NCBI RefSeq assembly: GCF_001708505.1
Contig: NZ_CP015992.1
Coordinates: 4,712,001-4,776,000 of the forward strand
From: Pseudomonas sp. TCU-HL1
GTDB lineage: Bacteria > Pseudomonadota > Gammaproteobacteria > Pseudomonadales > Pseudomonadaceae
Length of the DNA: 64,000 bases
Reading direction: 5' to 3'
Positions 1-7,418 of this stretch are shown here, piece by piece. A program made the translations under genes and the position numbers. The first letter of the stretch is position 1. Each line of letters opens with the position of its first letter. Below the pieces are notes generated by a model, which saw nothing but the letters and a program-made list of their open reading frames with translations, had not been told where the DNA came from and did not search any database.

Positions 1-293
1 CGGTGGACGTGCTGCTGCGTCCAGACGATATCGTCCACGCGCCGGACAGTGACCTGCGCGCCAAGGTGATCGGCAAGACCTTCCTCGGCGCCGCTACCCT
101 CTATCGCCTGCAACTGGCCACCGGCAGCCAGCTGGAATCGATCTTCCCCAGCCATGCCGACCACCAGCCCGGACAAGAGGTCGGCATCCGCATTGCCGCC
201 GACCACCTGGTGGTCTTCCCGGCACAAGGCAGCGTCGCCGCGCACTTCACGCCCCAGGAGTCCGGCGTACGCCGCATCAGCGGCGCGCTCTGA
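1..293 (+). CDS. ABC transporter ATP-binding protein, C-terminal TOBE part (5' truncated by window)
   Basis: Only the last ~97 residues are present; the reading frame runs off the left edge, so the in-frame GTG at base 3 should not be taken as the true start. The text resembles the beta-rich TOBE domain at the C terminus of importer ATPases of the FbpC/PotA/UgpC type (RPDDIV, then KVIGKTFLGAATLYRLQL, ending in HLVVFP). That domain follows the nucleotide-binding domain and contributes to regulation or substrate sensing. Walker motifs are outside the window, so the substrate cannot be inferred. A hairpin with a short T run follows at once. Confidence 0.7.
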   Translation, partial: VDVLLRPDDIVHAPDSDLRAKVIGKTFLGAATLYRLQLATGSQLESIFPSHADHQPGQEVGIRIAADHLVVFPAQGSVAAHFTPQESGVRRISGAL

Positions 294-302
294 AACGAAG
301 GA

Positions 303-325
303 GGCCGCGTGATGCGGCCCCTTTT
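303..325 (+). terminator. Rho-independent-type terminator after the ABC ATPase gene
   Basis: A perfect 6-bp stem GGCCGC / GCGGCC with a 5-nt loop is followed by CC and four T residues, 10 bases after the ATPase stop codon. The T run is short, so termination strength is uncertain. Confidence 0.5.
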
Positions 326-381
326 CGCTCATCCTGTCGGACTTCGAGCCGGTGGGCTGAAGCCCACAGCGCTGCCTCCAG

Positions 382-1164
382 CTACACCCACAACCGCCCG
401 CTGGCCACCAGCACCGAGTGCCCCGCGATACTCACCCGGTCGCCATCCAGACGGCACCAGAGGTCGCCACTGCGGGCGGAGCACTGCTCGGCTCGCAGTA
501 CGCGCTTGCCGAGACGATTCGCCCAGTACGGGATCAGCGCACAGTGCGCTGCGCCGGTTACCGGGTCTTCGTCGATGCCGATCACCGGGGCGAAAAAGCG
601 CGAGACGAAGTCATGCTTCATGCCCGGCGCGGTAACGATCACCCCCGACCAGGGCAGCTTCGCCAACGCCTTGAAATCCGGTTTGCACTCACGCACCGCC
701 TGCTCCGACTCCAGCACCACCAGCAGGAAGTTGGCACCGAGCGCGTCCACCGGGGCGACGCCCAGGGCATGCTCCAGTTCCAGGGTCACTCCTACTTCCT
801 GTGGCACCTGCACTGGGAAGTCCAGCGCCAGCCGCCCCTCCTCCTCACGGGTCACGCGCAGCTCACCCGACTTGCTGGTGAATTCCAGGCGATCACCCGG
901 TTCCTGGTAGAGCTCGAACAGCACATGGGCGCTGGCCAGGGTGGCATGGCCGCAGAGTGGAACCTCCGCCTTGGGCGTGAACCAGCGAATGTGCCAGGCA
1001 CTGCCCTCCTTCACCAGGAAGGCGGTCTCCGACAGGTTGTGCTCGGCGGCAATGCGTTGCATGAGCTGGTCGTCGAGCCAGGCGTCGAGGCGATAGACAA
1101 TCGCCGGGTTGCCACCAAAGGCGCGTTGGGTAAAGGCATCGACCTGATGGAATTCCAGCTGCAT
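382..1164 (-). CDS. PhzF-family isomerase / epimerase-like protein
   Basis: The 260-aa product begins MQLEFHQVDAFTQRAFGGNP, the classic N terminus of the PhzF/diaminopimelate-epimerase-like fold. SETAF, holding the conserved acidic residue, follows near residue 45. The family isomerises small acids, PhzF itself acting on trans-2,3-dihydro-3-hydroxyanthranilate. Most stand-alone members in pseudomonads have no known substrate, and no phenazine genes are nearby. An upstream in-frame start at 1236 is possible, but the ATG at 1164 has an AAGGAG box 6-7 nt ahead and matches family N termini. It is convergent with the ABC ATPase gene. Confidence 0.88.
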   Translation of the reverse strand: MQLEFHQVDAFTQRAFGGNPAIVYRLDAWLDDQLMQRIAAEHNLSETAFLVKEGSAWHIRWFTPKAEVPLCGHATLASAHVLFELYQEPGDRLEFTSKSGELRVTREEEGRLALDFPVQVPQEVGVTLELEHALGVAPVDALGANFLLVVLESEQAVRECKPDFKALAKLPWSGVIVTAPGMKHDFVSRFFAPVIGIDEDPVTGAAHCALIPYWANRLGKRVLRAEQCSARSGDLWCRLDGDRVSIAGHSVLVASGRLWV

Positions 1165-1260
1165 GACAAACTCCTTGAAGTGGGAACGAGGCAATTCAGC
1201 CAGCCACCGGCGCCCCGCACCCCCGGAAGCGGCCAACGGTTATCAGGTATACAGCCCAGG

Positions 1261-1449
1261 TCAGTCTAGCGGAGGTAAGCCGTAGCGATGCGGCAGTTCG
1301 CTCATCCGGCCGGCCCCACGCAGGCGCTTGATTCCGTCTTCGAACATGGCCGAATGGCGGGCGCTGGTCGCTCGTGCTGACGCGAATGCCAGGCAGATCG
1401 GGATATCCGGCGAACGGCAGCCAGCCTTTACCAGCTTGCCCCTTCCCGA
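1261..1449 (-). pseudogene. Remnant of an extracellular solute-binding protein (C-terminal fragment)
   Basis: Downstream of glpK and on its strand, an open frame ending in TGA at 1261-1263 encodes a tail with FEDGIKRLRGAGRMSELPHRYG. That is the usual ending of family-3 periplasmic solute-binding proteins. Upstream it also has LVKAG and DIPICLAFASAR, like the last beta strand of such domains. The frame meets a TGA just before the start of this stretch, has no start codon or ribosome site, and covers only about 60 residues. I read it as a decayed gene. The assignment rests on recognition by eye of a short fragment. Confidence 0.45.
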
Positions 1450-1458
1450 AGCGTTCCT

Positions 1459-2946
1459 TCAGGCGCCGCTGCGCACGCGCTGCACGGCATCCAGCCAGCC
1501 ATCGTAGAGTTTCTGCCGATGGCCCTCGGCCATGCGTGGCACAAATCGCTGCTGACGATGCCAGTGGCTGGCCACTTCGTCCAGATCGCGGTACAGCCCG
1601 ACCTGCAAACCTGCGAGATAGGCCACGCCCAATGCGGTGGTCTCGGTCACTTCCGGGCGCTCCACTGGCACCCCGAGGATGTCGGAAAGGAACTGCATCA
1701 CCCAGTTGTTCTCCACCATGCCCCCATCCACGCGCAAGGCACTGGGCGCCGCGGCGCCATCCTGGGCCATAGCCTCCAGCAGATCGCGGGTCTGATAGCA
1801 GACCGATTGCAGCCCGGCGGTGACGATTTCCTTGATGCCGGTGTCGCGGGTCAGGCCGAAGATGGCGCCACGGGCGCGGGGGTCCCAATAGGGTGCGCCA
1901 AGGCCGGTGAACGCCGGAACCAGGTACACGCCACAAGCATCGCCGGTCTGTTCGGCCAGGGCTTCGGTATCGCGGGCGTGGCTGATCAGCTTGATGCCGT
2001 CGCGCAGCCACTGCACGGCGGCACCGGCCACGAAGATGCTGCCTTCCACCGCGTAGCTCACCTTGCCATTGAGGCGGTAGCCGACCGTGGTCAGCAAACG
2101 GTTGCGGGAAACCACCGGCTGGTCGCCGGTGTTCTGGATCATGAAGCAGCCGGTGCCATAGGTGCTTTTCACCATCCCGGGCTGGAAGCAGGCCTGGCCG
2201 ATCAGCGCCGCCTGCTGGTCACCGGCCATGCCACGAACGGGAATGCTGGCGCCGAGCAGGCTCGCCTCGGTATCGCCGAACTCGGCGGCGCAATCGAGGA
2301 CTTCCGGCAACAGGCTTGCCGGGATGTCGAACAGCCGCAGCAACTCTCCATCCCACTGTTGACTATGGATATTGAACAGCAGGGTGCGCGAGGCATTGGT
2401 GGCATCGGTGCGGTGCACCTTGCCGCCGGTCAGGCGCCAGAGCAGGAAGCAATCCACCGTGCCAAAACGCAGCTCGCCGCGCTCGGCACGCTCCCGGGCA
2501 CCTGGCACGTTTTCCAGCACCCAGCGCAGCTTGGTGGCGGAGAAATAGGGGTCGATCAACAGGCCCGTACGATTGGCCACGTCCGCTTCCTGGCCGGCAG
2601 CCTTCAATTCGGCGCAATAGTCGGCGGTGCGGCGGTCCTGCCAGACGATGGCCGGATGGATCGGGGTCCCCGTCAGCGCATCCCAGACCAGGGTCGTCTC
2701 ACGCTGGTTAGTGATGCCGATGGCGGCGATATCGCCTGGATTCAGGCCACTCTGTTCGATGGCTTCGCGGCAGACCTTGAGGGTCGTCAGCCAGATTTCC
2801 TCGCCGTCGTGCTCCACCCAGCCGTCCTTGGGAAAGTACTGCTTGAACTCCTGCTGGGCACGCGCCACCGGCAGGCCCTGGGCGCTGAAAACGATGGCGC
2901 GGCTGCTGGTGGTGCCCTGGTCGATGGCGAGCAGGTATTGGGCCAT
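1459..2946 (-). CDS. glpK: Glycerol kinase
   Basis: The 495-aa product phosphorylates glycerol to sn-glycerol 3-phosphate in the cytosol. FGGY-kinase features are complete: N-terminal LLAIDQGTTSSRAIVF phosphate loop, WVEHDGEEIW, the glycerol-site segment TNQRETTLVWD, the second ATPase-domain stretch MVKSTYGTGCFM, and the C-terminal LRVDGG followed by MQFLSDILGVPV. The length is standard for GlpK. The ATG at 2946 has a GGAAG box upstream. ybaK lies 32 nt upstream on the same strand where glpF often sits in other pseudomonads. The product feeds GlpD encoded nearby. Confidence 0.97.
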   Translation of the reverse strand: MAQYLLAIDQGTTSSRAIVFSAQGLPVARAQQEFKQYFPKDGWVEHDGEEIWLTTLKVCREAIEQSGLNPGDIAAIGITNQRETTLVWDALTGTPIHPAIVWQDRRTADYCAELKAAGQEADVANRTGLLIDPYFSATKLRWVLENVPGARERAERGELRFGTVDCFLLWRLTGGKVHRTDATNASRTLLFNIHSQQWDGELLRLFDIPASLLPEVLDCAAEFGDTEASLLGASIPVRGMAGDQQAALIGQACFQPGMVKSTYGTGCFMIQNTGDQPVVSRNRLLTTVGYRLNGKVSYAVEGSIFVAGAAVQWLRDGIKLISHARDTEALAEQTGDACGVYLVPAFTGLGAPYWDPRARGAIFGLTRDTGIKEIVTAGLQSVCYQTRDLLEAMAQDGAAAPSALRVDGGMVENNWVMQFLSDILGVPVERPEVTETTALGVAYLAGLQVGLYRDLDEVASHWHRQQRFVPRMAEGHRQKLYDGWLDAVQRVRSGA

Positions 2947-2978
2947 GGCAATGCTTCCTTGTTCTTGTTCCGGGCTTC

Positions 2979-3449
2979 TTATGGACGACCTATATCGGCG
3001 AAAACGCCTTGAGTATGGGCGGCCAGGGTATCGGCTGAGAGTTCCGCCTCCAGCCCGCGCCGGCCGGCGCTGACGTGGATGCTGTCGAAATTGCGCGCGG
3101 TGCTGTCGATGAAGGTACGCAGGCGCTTCTTCTGCCCCAGCGGGCTGATACCGCCCACCAGGTAGCCAGTGGTGCGCTGGGCCTGGTTGGGGTCGGCCAT
3201 CTCAGCCTTCTTCGCGCCGGCGGCATGGGCCAGGGCCTTGAGGTCCAGGCTGCCCGCCACCGGCACCACCGCCACCAGCAGTTCACCTTTCTCCGTGGCG
3301 GCGAGCAGCGTCTTGAATACCCGTGCCGGGTCGAGATTGAGCTTCTCGGCGGCTTCCAGGCCGTAGGATGGCGCCTTGGGGTCGTGGTGGTAACTGTGCA
3401 CCTTGTGCTCAGCCTTGGCTTTCTTCAGCAGATCGATGGCGGGCGTCAT
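2979..3449 (-). CDS. ybaK: YbaK/EbsC-type aminoacyl-tRNA deacylase
   Basis: The 156-aa single-domain protein of the YbaK/ProX editing family hydrolyses mischarged tRNA, for example Cys-tRNA(Pro), in trans. Visible family features are the N-terminal HKVHSYHHDPKAPSYGLEAAEKL, the conserved VFKTLL followed by a VAVVPV core, and YLVGGISPLGQKKRL, which carries the loop typical of the fold. The length matches E. coli YbaK (159 aa). It is divergent from glpR (102-nt gap) and may be co-transcribed with glpK. Exact tRNA specificity is inferred from family only. Confidence 0.9.
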   Translation of the reverse strand: MTPAIDLLKKAKAEHKVHSYHHDPKAPSYGLEAAEKLNLDPARVFKTLLAATEKGELLVAVVPVAGSLDLKALAHAAGAKKAEMADPNQAQRTTGYLVGGISPLGQKKRLRTFIDSTARNFDSIHVSAGRRGLEAELSADTLAAHTQGVFADIGRP

Positions 3450-3522
3450 GTTCGATTGTGAAAATCCTACGACAGATTCGGCGTACCTTAACGGGAAAAG
3501 CCGTCGTTCGACAGCCCGCCGC

Positions 3523-3528
3523 TATAAT
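3523..3528 (+). promoter_or_regulatory. Candidate -10 box of the glpR promoter
   Basis: A perfect TATAAT hexamer lies 23 nt before the glpR start codon. I see no good TTGACA-like -35 at the expected spacing, so this may need an activator or be fortuitous. Confidence 0.35.
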
Positions 3529-3551
3529 GCCGCGCAAAACAAGGAGCCAGT

Positions 3552-4310
3552 ATGAACCTGGGCCCACGGCAACAAGACATCCTCCACCTCGCCCGCGAGC
3601 GCGGTTACGTCAGCATCGACGAACTGGCCCAGGCCTTCGCCGTCACGCCGCAGACCATCCGCCGCGACATCAACCAGCTTGCTGAGCACGGCCTGCTGCG
3701 ACGCACCCATGGCGGCGCAGCCAGCGAAGCCTCGAGCATCCAGAACACCGCCTACGCCATGCGCGCCGGACAGAACCGTGACGAGAAGCAGCGAATCGCC
3801 GACGCCGTGGCGGAGTACATCCCCGATCACGCCTCGCTCTTCATCAACATCGGCACCACCACAGAGGCTATCGCCCGCGCCCTCATGGGCCACAAGGGCC
3901 TGAAGGTGATCACCAACAACCTGCACGTGGCCGCGCAACTGGCCGACAAGCCGGACTTCGAGGTACTGGTGGCCGGCGGCACGGTGCGCAGCGACGGCGG
4001 GATTGTCGGCCAGGCAGCGGTGGACTTCATCCAGCAGTTCAAGGTGGATTACGCCCTGGTAGGCATCAGCGGCATCGACGAAGACGGCAGCCTGCTGGAC
4101 TTCGACTACCAGGAAGTACGCGTGTCCCAGGCAATCATCGAGAACGCCCGCCAGGTCTTCCTTGCCGCCGATTCCAGCAAGTTCGGCCGCAACGCCGTGG
4201 TGCGCCTGGGCTCCATAACCGCCGTCGACCGGCTGTTCACCGACCACCAGCCCTCCCCTGCGCTGACCCGTCTGCTGGCCGAGCACAAGGTGCACGTCGA
4301 GCGCGTCTGA
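3552..4310 (+). CDS. glpR: Glycerol-3-phosphate regulon repressor, DeoR family
   Basis: The 252-aa cytosolic repressor has the DeoR layout. The N-terminal winged helix covers about residues 5-60 (RQQDILHLARERGYVSIDEL, QTIRRDINQL, LLRRTHGGA). The C-terminal sugar-phosphate sensor domain has NIGTTTEAIARAL and DYALVGISGIDEDGSLLDFD. An AAGGAG box lies 6 nt before the ATG. In pseudomonads GlpR represses glpD, glpK and glpF and is released by glycerol 3-phosphate. A palindromic candidate operator sits before glpD. Confidence 0.95.
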   Translation: MNLGPRQQDILHLARERGYVSIDELAQAFAVTPQTIRRDINQLAEHGLLRRTHGGAASEASSIQNTAYAMRAGQNRDEKQRIADAVAEYIPDHASLFINIGTTTEAIARALMGHKGLKVITNNLHVAAQLADKPDFEVLVAGGTVRSDGGIVGQAAVDFIQQFKVDYALVGISGIDEDGSLLDFDYQEVRVSQAIIENARQVFLAADSSKFGRNAVVRLGSITAVDRLFTDHQPSPALTRLLAEHKVHVERV

Positions 4311-4397
4311 CCCGCCTTCCCCTGTGTGAATTTTCCATGACCACCTGGCGCGAACTCGCGCATCGGGCTGGTCATATTGCGTTCGCTCATCTAGGCT

Positions 4398-4409
4398 ATT
4401 TTCGAAAAT
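4398..4409. promoter_or_regulatory. Candidate GlpR operator ahead of glpD
   Basis: A perfect 12-bp palindrome, ATTTTCGAAAAT, lies 38-49 nt before the preferred glpD start. A related TTCGGTTTCGA stretch follows at about 4422-4432, and TTCGCTCAT occurs just upstream. TTCGAA-centred palindromes are the kind of site used by Pseudomonas GlpR. The assignment is by position and resemblance only. Confidence 0.5.
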
Positions 4410-4446
4410 GAACATTATAAGTTCGGTTTCGACCTTGGTGCCTGCC

Positions 4447-5961
4447 ATGAACCACACCCACTCCCCCATTGCCGAGGTCTACGACCTCGCCGTCGTCGGC
4501 GGCGGCATCAATGGCGTCGGCATTGCCGCCGATGCGGCTGGCCGGGGCCTGTCGGTATTTCTCTGCGAGAAGGACGACCTCGCCCAGCACACGTCTTCGG
4601 CCAGCAGCAAGCTGATTCACGGCGGCCTGCGCTACCTGGAACACCACGAATTCCGTCTGGTGCGCGAGGCCCTGGCCGAGCGCGAAGTGCTGCTCGCGAA
4701 GGCGCCACATATCGTCAAGCCATTGCGCTTCGTCCTGCCGCACAGGCCACATCTCCGTCCGGCCTGGATGATCCGCGCAGGGCTGTTCCTCTACGATCAT
4801 CTCGGCAAGCGCAAACGACTGCCCGCATCCCGCAGCTTGCGATTCGGTGCCGGCAGCCCATTGCGAGCGGAAATGACCCAGGGCTTCGAATACTCCGATT
4901 GCTGGGTGGACGACGCCCGCCTGGTGGTACTGAACGCCATGGCGGCCCGCGAGCGCGGCGCCCATGTTCACACCCGCACCCGTTGCGTCAGCGCCCGTCG
5001 CAGCAAAGGGCTCTGGCATATCCACCTGGAGCGTGCCGACGGCAGCCTGCTGTCGATCCGTGCCCGCGCCCTGGTCAACGCCGCCGGCCCCTGGGTGGCC
5101 CGCTTCATCGAGCAGGATTTGAAGCAAGTGACGCCCTATGGCATCCGCCTGATCCAGGGCAGCCACATCATCGTGCCGCGCCTGCATGACGGTGAGCAGG
5201 CGTACATCCTGCAGAACGAGGACCGCCGCATCGTCTTCGCCATCCCTTACCTGGAGCGCTTCACGCTGATCGGCACCACCGACCGCGAGTATCACGGCGA
5301 CCCGGCCGAGGTGGCGATTACGCCGGAAGAAACCCGTTACCTGCTGGAGGTGGTCAACCGCCACTTCAAACGCCAGTTGACCGAGCAGGACATCCTCCAC
5401 AGCTACTCCGGCGTACGCCCGCTGTGCAATGACGAATCGACCGATCCGTCGGCAGTGACCCGTGACTACACCCTCGCCCTCTCCGCCCATCCCGGCGACG
5501 CCCCGCTGCTCTCGGTGTTCGGCGGCAAGCTCACCACCTACCGCAAACTGGCCGAAGCCGCCCTGCAACAACTGGCGCCCTGGTTCCCCCTCGCCAGGGG
5601 CCCCTGGACGGCCACTGCCCCGCTACCCGGCGGCGAACAGATGGAAAGCCGCAGCGCCCTGGTGGAAGCGCTCTGCGCCAGCTTTGGCTGGTTGCCCACC
5701 CACATCGCCCGACGCTGGGCCAACCTCTACGGCAGCCGCAGTTGGCAGATCCTGCGTGGCGTGCACGAACTGGCCGACCTCGGCGAACACCTGGGTGCCG
5801 GCCTCCACACCCGCGAGGTGGACTATCTCTGCAAGGAAGAATGGGCGGTCAGCGCCGAAGACATTCTCTGGCGCCGCACCAAGCTCGGCCTCTTCATGAG
5901 CGCCAGCCAGCAGGCGCGCCTGGCCCACTACCTGAACCGGTCGCGGGCTGATGCGGCGTAG
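4447..5961 (+). CDS. glpD: Aerobic glycerol-3-phosphate dehydrogenase
   Basis: Peripheral-membrane FAD enzyme that oxidises sn-glycerol 3-phosphate to dihydroxyacetone phosphate and passes electrons to ubiquinone. The N-terminal dinucleotide fold reads YDLAVVGGGINGVGIAADAA, followed by SSASSKLIHGGLRYLE typical of GlpD. FIGT-like LIGTTDREYHGD and the GGKLTTYRKLAE segment come later, with the helical C-terminal domain after residue ~390. I chose ATG 4447 (504 aa) over the in-frame ATG at 4408. The latter overlaps the palindromic operator, lacks a ribosome site, and would add 13 residues absent from relatives. Even the chosen start has only a weak GGTG box. Confidence 0.95.
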   Translation: MNHTHSPIAEVYDLAVVGGGINGVGIAADAAGRGLSVFLCEKDDLAQHTSSASSKLIHGGLRYLEHHEFRLVREALAEREVLLAKAPHIVKPLRFVLPHRPHLRPAWMIRAGLFLYDHLGKRKRLPASRSLRFGAGSPLRAEMTQGFEYSDCWVDDARLVVLNAMAARERGAHVHTRTRCVSARRSKGLWHIHLERADGSLLSIRARALVNAAGPWVARFIEQDLKQVTPYGIRLIQGSHIIVPRLHDGEQAYILQNEDRRIVFAIPYLERFTLIGTTDREYHGDPAEVAITPEETRYLLEVVNRHFKRQLTEQDILHSYSGVRPLCNDESTDPSAVTRDYTLALSAHPGDAPLLSVFGGKLTTYRKLAEAALQQLAPWFPLARGPWTATAPLPGGEQMESRSALVEALCASFGWLPTHIARRWANLYGSRSWQILRGVHELADLGEHLGAGLHTREVDYLCKEEWAVSAEDILWRRTKLGLFMSASQQARLAHYLNRSRADAA

Positions 5962-6018
5962 GCGGTACCGGGAAATCGCCCCGTGCACAAGGCCGATATC
6001 TTCAGCTCGATCCGGATC

Positions 6019-6097
6019 GTAGGGTGCGCTGTGCGCACCGATTCCGGGATCGGCTTCGGCACCCCGTCAAACCTCCGGTGCGCGCGGCGCACCCTAC
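6019..6097. repeat. Inverted repeat of the GTAGGGTGCGC...GCGCACCCTAC type
   Basis: GTAGGGTGCGCTGTGCGCACC at the left and GGTGCGCGCGGCGCACCCTAC at the right are near-complements around a ~37-nt centre, between the convergent glpD and hydrolase genes. The same family occurs at 33135-33193 with its arms in the opposite order. Such extragenic palindromes are common in Pseudomonas. Confidence 0.7.
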
Positions 6098-6157
6098 CGG
6101 ATCGGCTTCATCCTGCTGCCCGGGCATTTGAATCGTCACAGATTGAAGGCACCCCGG

Positions 6158-7153
6158 TCACAGCTGCGCCACATGCCCCTCGGCGCGATGGGCCATCAGG
6201 TGCGGCAACACCGCCGACAACAGCGTCTCCTTGAAGGCTTCCTGGAAGCGATGGGCCAATCCGGGAATCAGCTTCAGTTCCGAACCCTTGATATGCGCCG
6301 CCACATGCACGCCGTGCATCACCGGCAGCAGCGGATCGGCCGTGCCGTGCACCACCAGGGTGGGCACCTGCAGGCGGTTGAGCAGGTCGACACGGCTGGG
6401 CTCGGCGAGGATCGCCAGCATCTGCCGCTGCACCCCTTCGGGGTTGAATGAGCGATCGTAGGCCTTGGCCGCCTGTTCCAGCAGCTGCTGCCGGTCATCG
6501 CTGACGTCGGGGCTACCGAGGGCAGCCAGCAGGTCGGCCTGCTGCTGGATGGCCACCGTCCGACTCGGCGCTTCGCGCCGGGACAGCAGTTCCAGCAAGG
6601 CCGGGCTCGGCGCCGGCAGGCCCTGGGCGCCGGAGCTGGTCATCACCAGGGTCAGGCTGAGTACCCGTTCCGGTGCCAGGTCGGCCAGGTGCTGGGCGAT
6701 CATCCCGCCCATGCTGGCACCCAGTACATGGGCCTGCTGAATGTTCAGGGCATCCAGCAGGTGCAACGAATCGCGGGCCATGTCGCGCAGGCTGTAAGGC
6801 GCTGAAACCGCCAGCCCCAGGCGATAGCGCACCACGTCGTAGGGCAGGTTCGCCGAGGGTGCGGGGCCAGTCCAGGCCGACAGCCCGACATCGCGATTGT
6901 CGAAGCGAATCACTCGGAATCCACTCTCGCAGAGGCGCTGCACCACCTCGTCGGGCCAGTGGATCAGTTGGCCACCCAGCCCCATGATCAGCAGCAGCGC
7001 CGGGTCCTGTTCGCGCCCAACGCTCTGGTAGGCCAGACGCACCTCGCCCAGGTCGACGGTCTCTGTCGGCACGGCAACATCGCAGCGAGCGTTGGCGATA
7101 GCAAAGGAAGGCAGGCCGCAGATGAGCGCGGCGAGCAGGATCAGCACACGCAT
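6158..7153 (-). CDS. Exported alpha/beta-hydrolase-fold protein
   Basis: The 331-aa product starts MRVLILLAALICGLPSFAIA, a good Sec signal peptide likely cleaved near residue 20. This is why I prefer ATG 7153 over the in-frame ATG at 7207. The mature part is an alpha/beta hydrolase: oxyanion strand LLIMGLGGQLIHW, nucleophile elbow GASMGGM, an acidic residue in VHGTADPLLP, and a catalytic His in GLAHRF. The substrate is unknown; esterase, lactonase or lipase-like activity in the periplasm is plausible. No operon partner is evident, the neighbours being convergent glpD and a separate GMC gene. Confidence 0.85.
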   Translation of the reverse strand: MRVLILLAALICGLPSFAIANARCDVAVPTETVDLGEVRLAYQSVGREQDPALLLIMGLGGQLIHWPDEVVQRLCESGFRVIRFDNRDVGLSAWTGPAPSANLPYDVVRYRLGLAVSAPYSLRDMARDSLHLLDALNIQQAHVLGASMGGMIAQHLADLAPERVLSLTLVMTSSGAQGLPAPSPALLELLSRREAPSRTVAIQQQADLLAALGSPDVSDDRQQLLEQAAKAYDRSFNPEGVQRQMLAILAEPSRVDLLNRLQVPTLVVHGTADPLLPVMHGVHVAAHIKGSELKLIPGLAHRFQEAFKETLLSAVLPHLMAHRAEGHVAQL

Positions 7154-7272
7154 GATGGAAATCCAGAACGCAAAACCCCAGTTGAACGCGATTCTGATGA
7201 ATTCCATCGCATCGCTCTGCCACAGAACCGTGACAATTTCATGACGAGCGCTGAACGGTCGTTGTCCCGCTC

Positions 7273-7367
7273 GGCTTCAGGCCAGTGAGAGCTTCAGGAT
7301 GACCTGTGCCTCGCCGGCGCGAGTCACCCCTCGCCCTCTGGGAGAGGGGCGGGGGGAGAGGGTTGCG
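7273..7367 (+). repeat. Dispersed intergenic repeat, copy 1
   Basis: About 95 bp running from GGCTTCAGGCC through CCTCGCCGGCGCGAGTCACC to GGGGAGAGGGTTGCG. It recurs in inverted orientation at 28099-28206. It fills most of the gap between the hydrolase and GMC genes; nothing else is recognisable there. Confidence 0.7.
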
Positions 7368-7418
7368 TCAGCGGGCATAGAGGTTTTGGGATGAACAGAG
7401 CGGCTTTCGCGCTACGCC

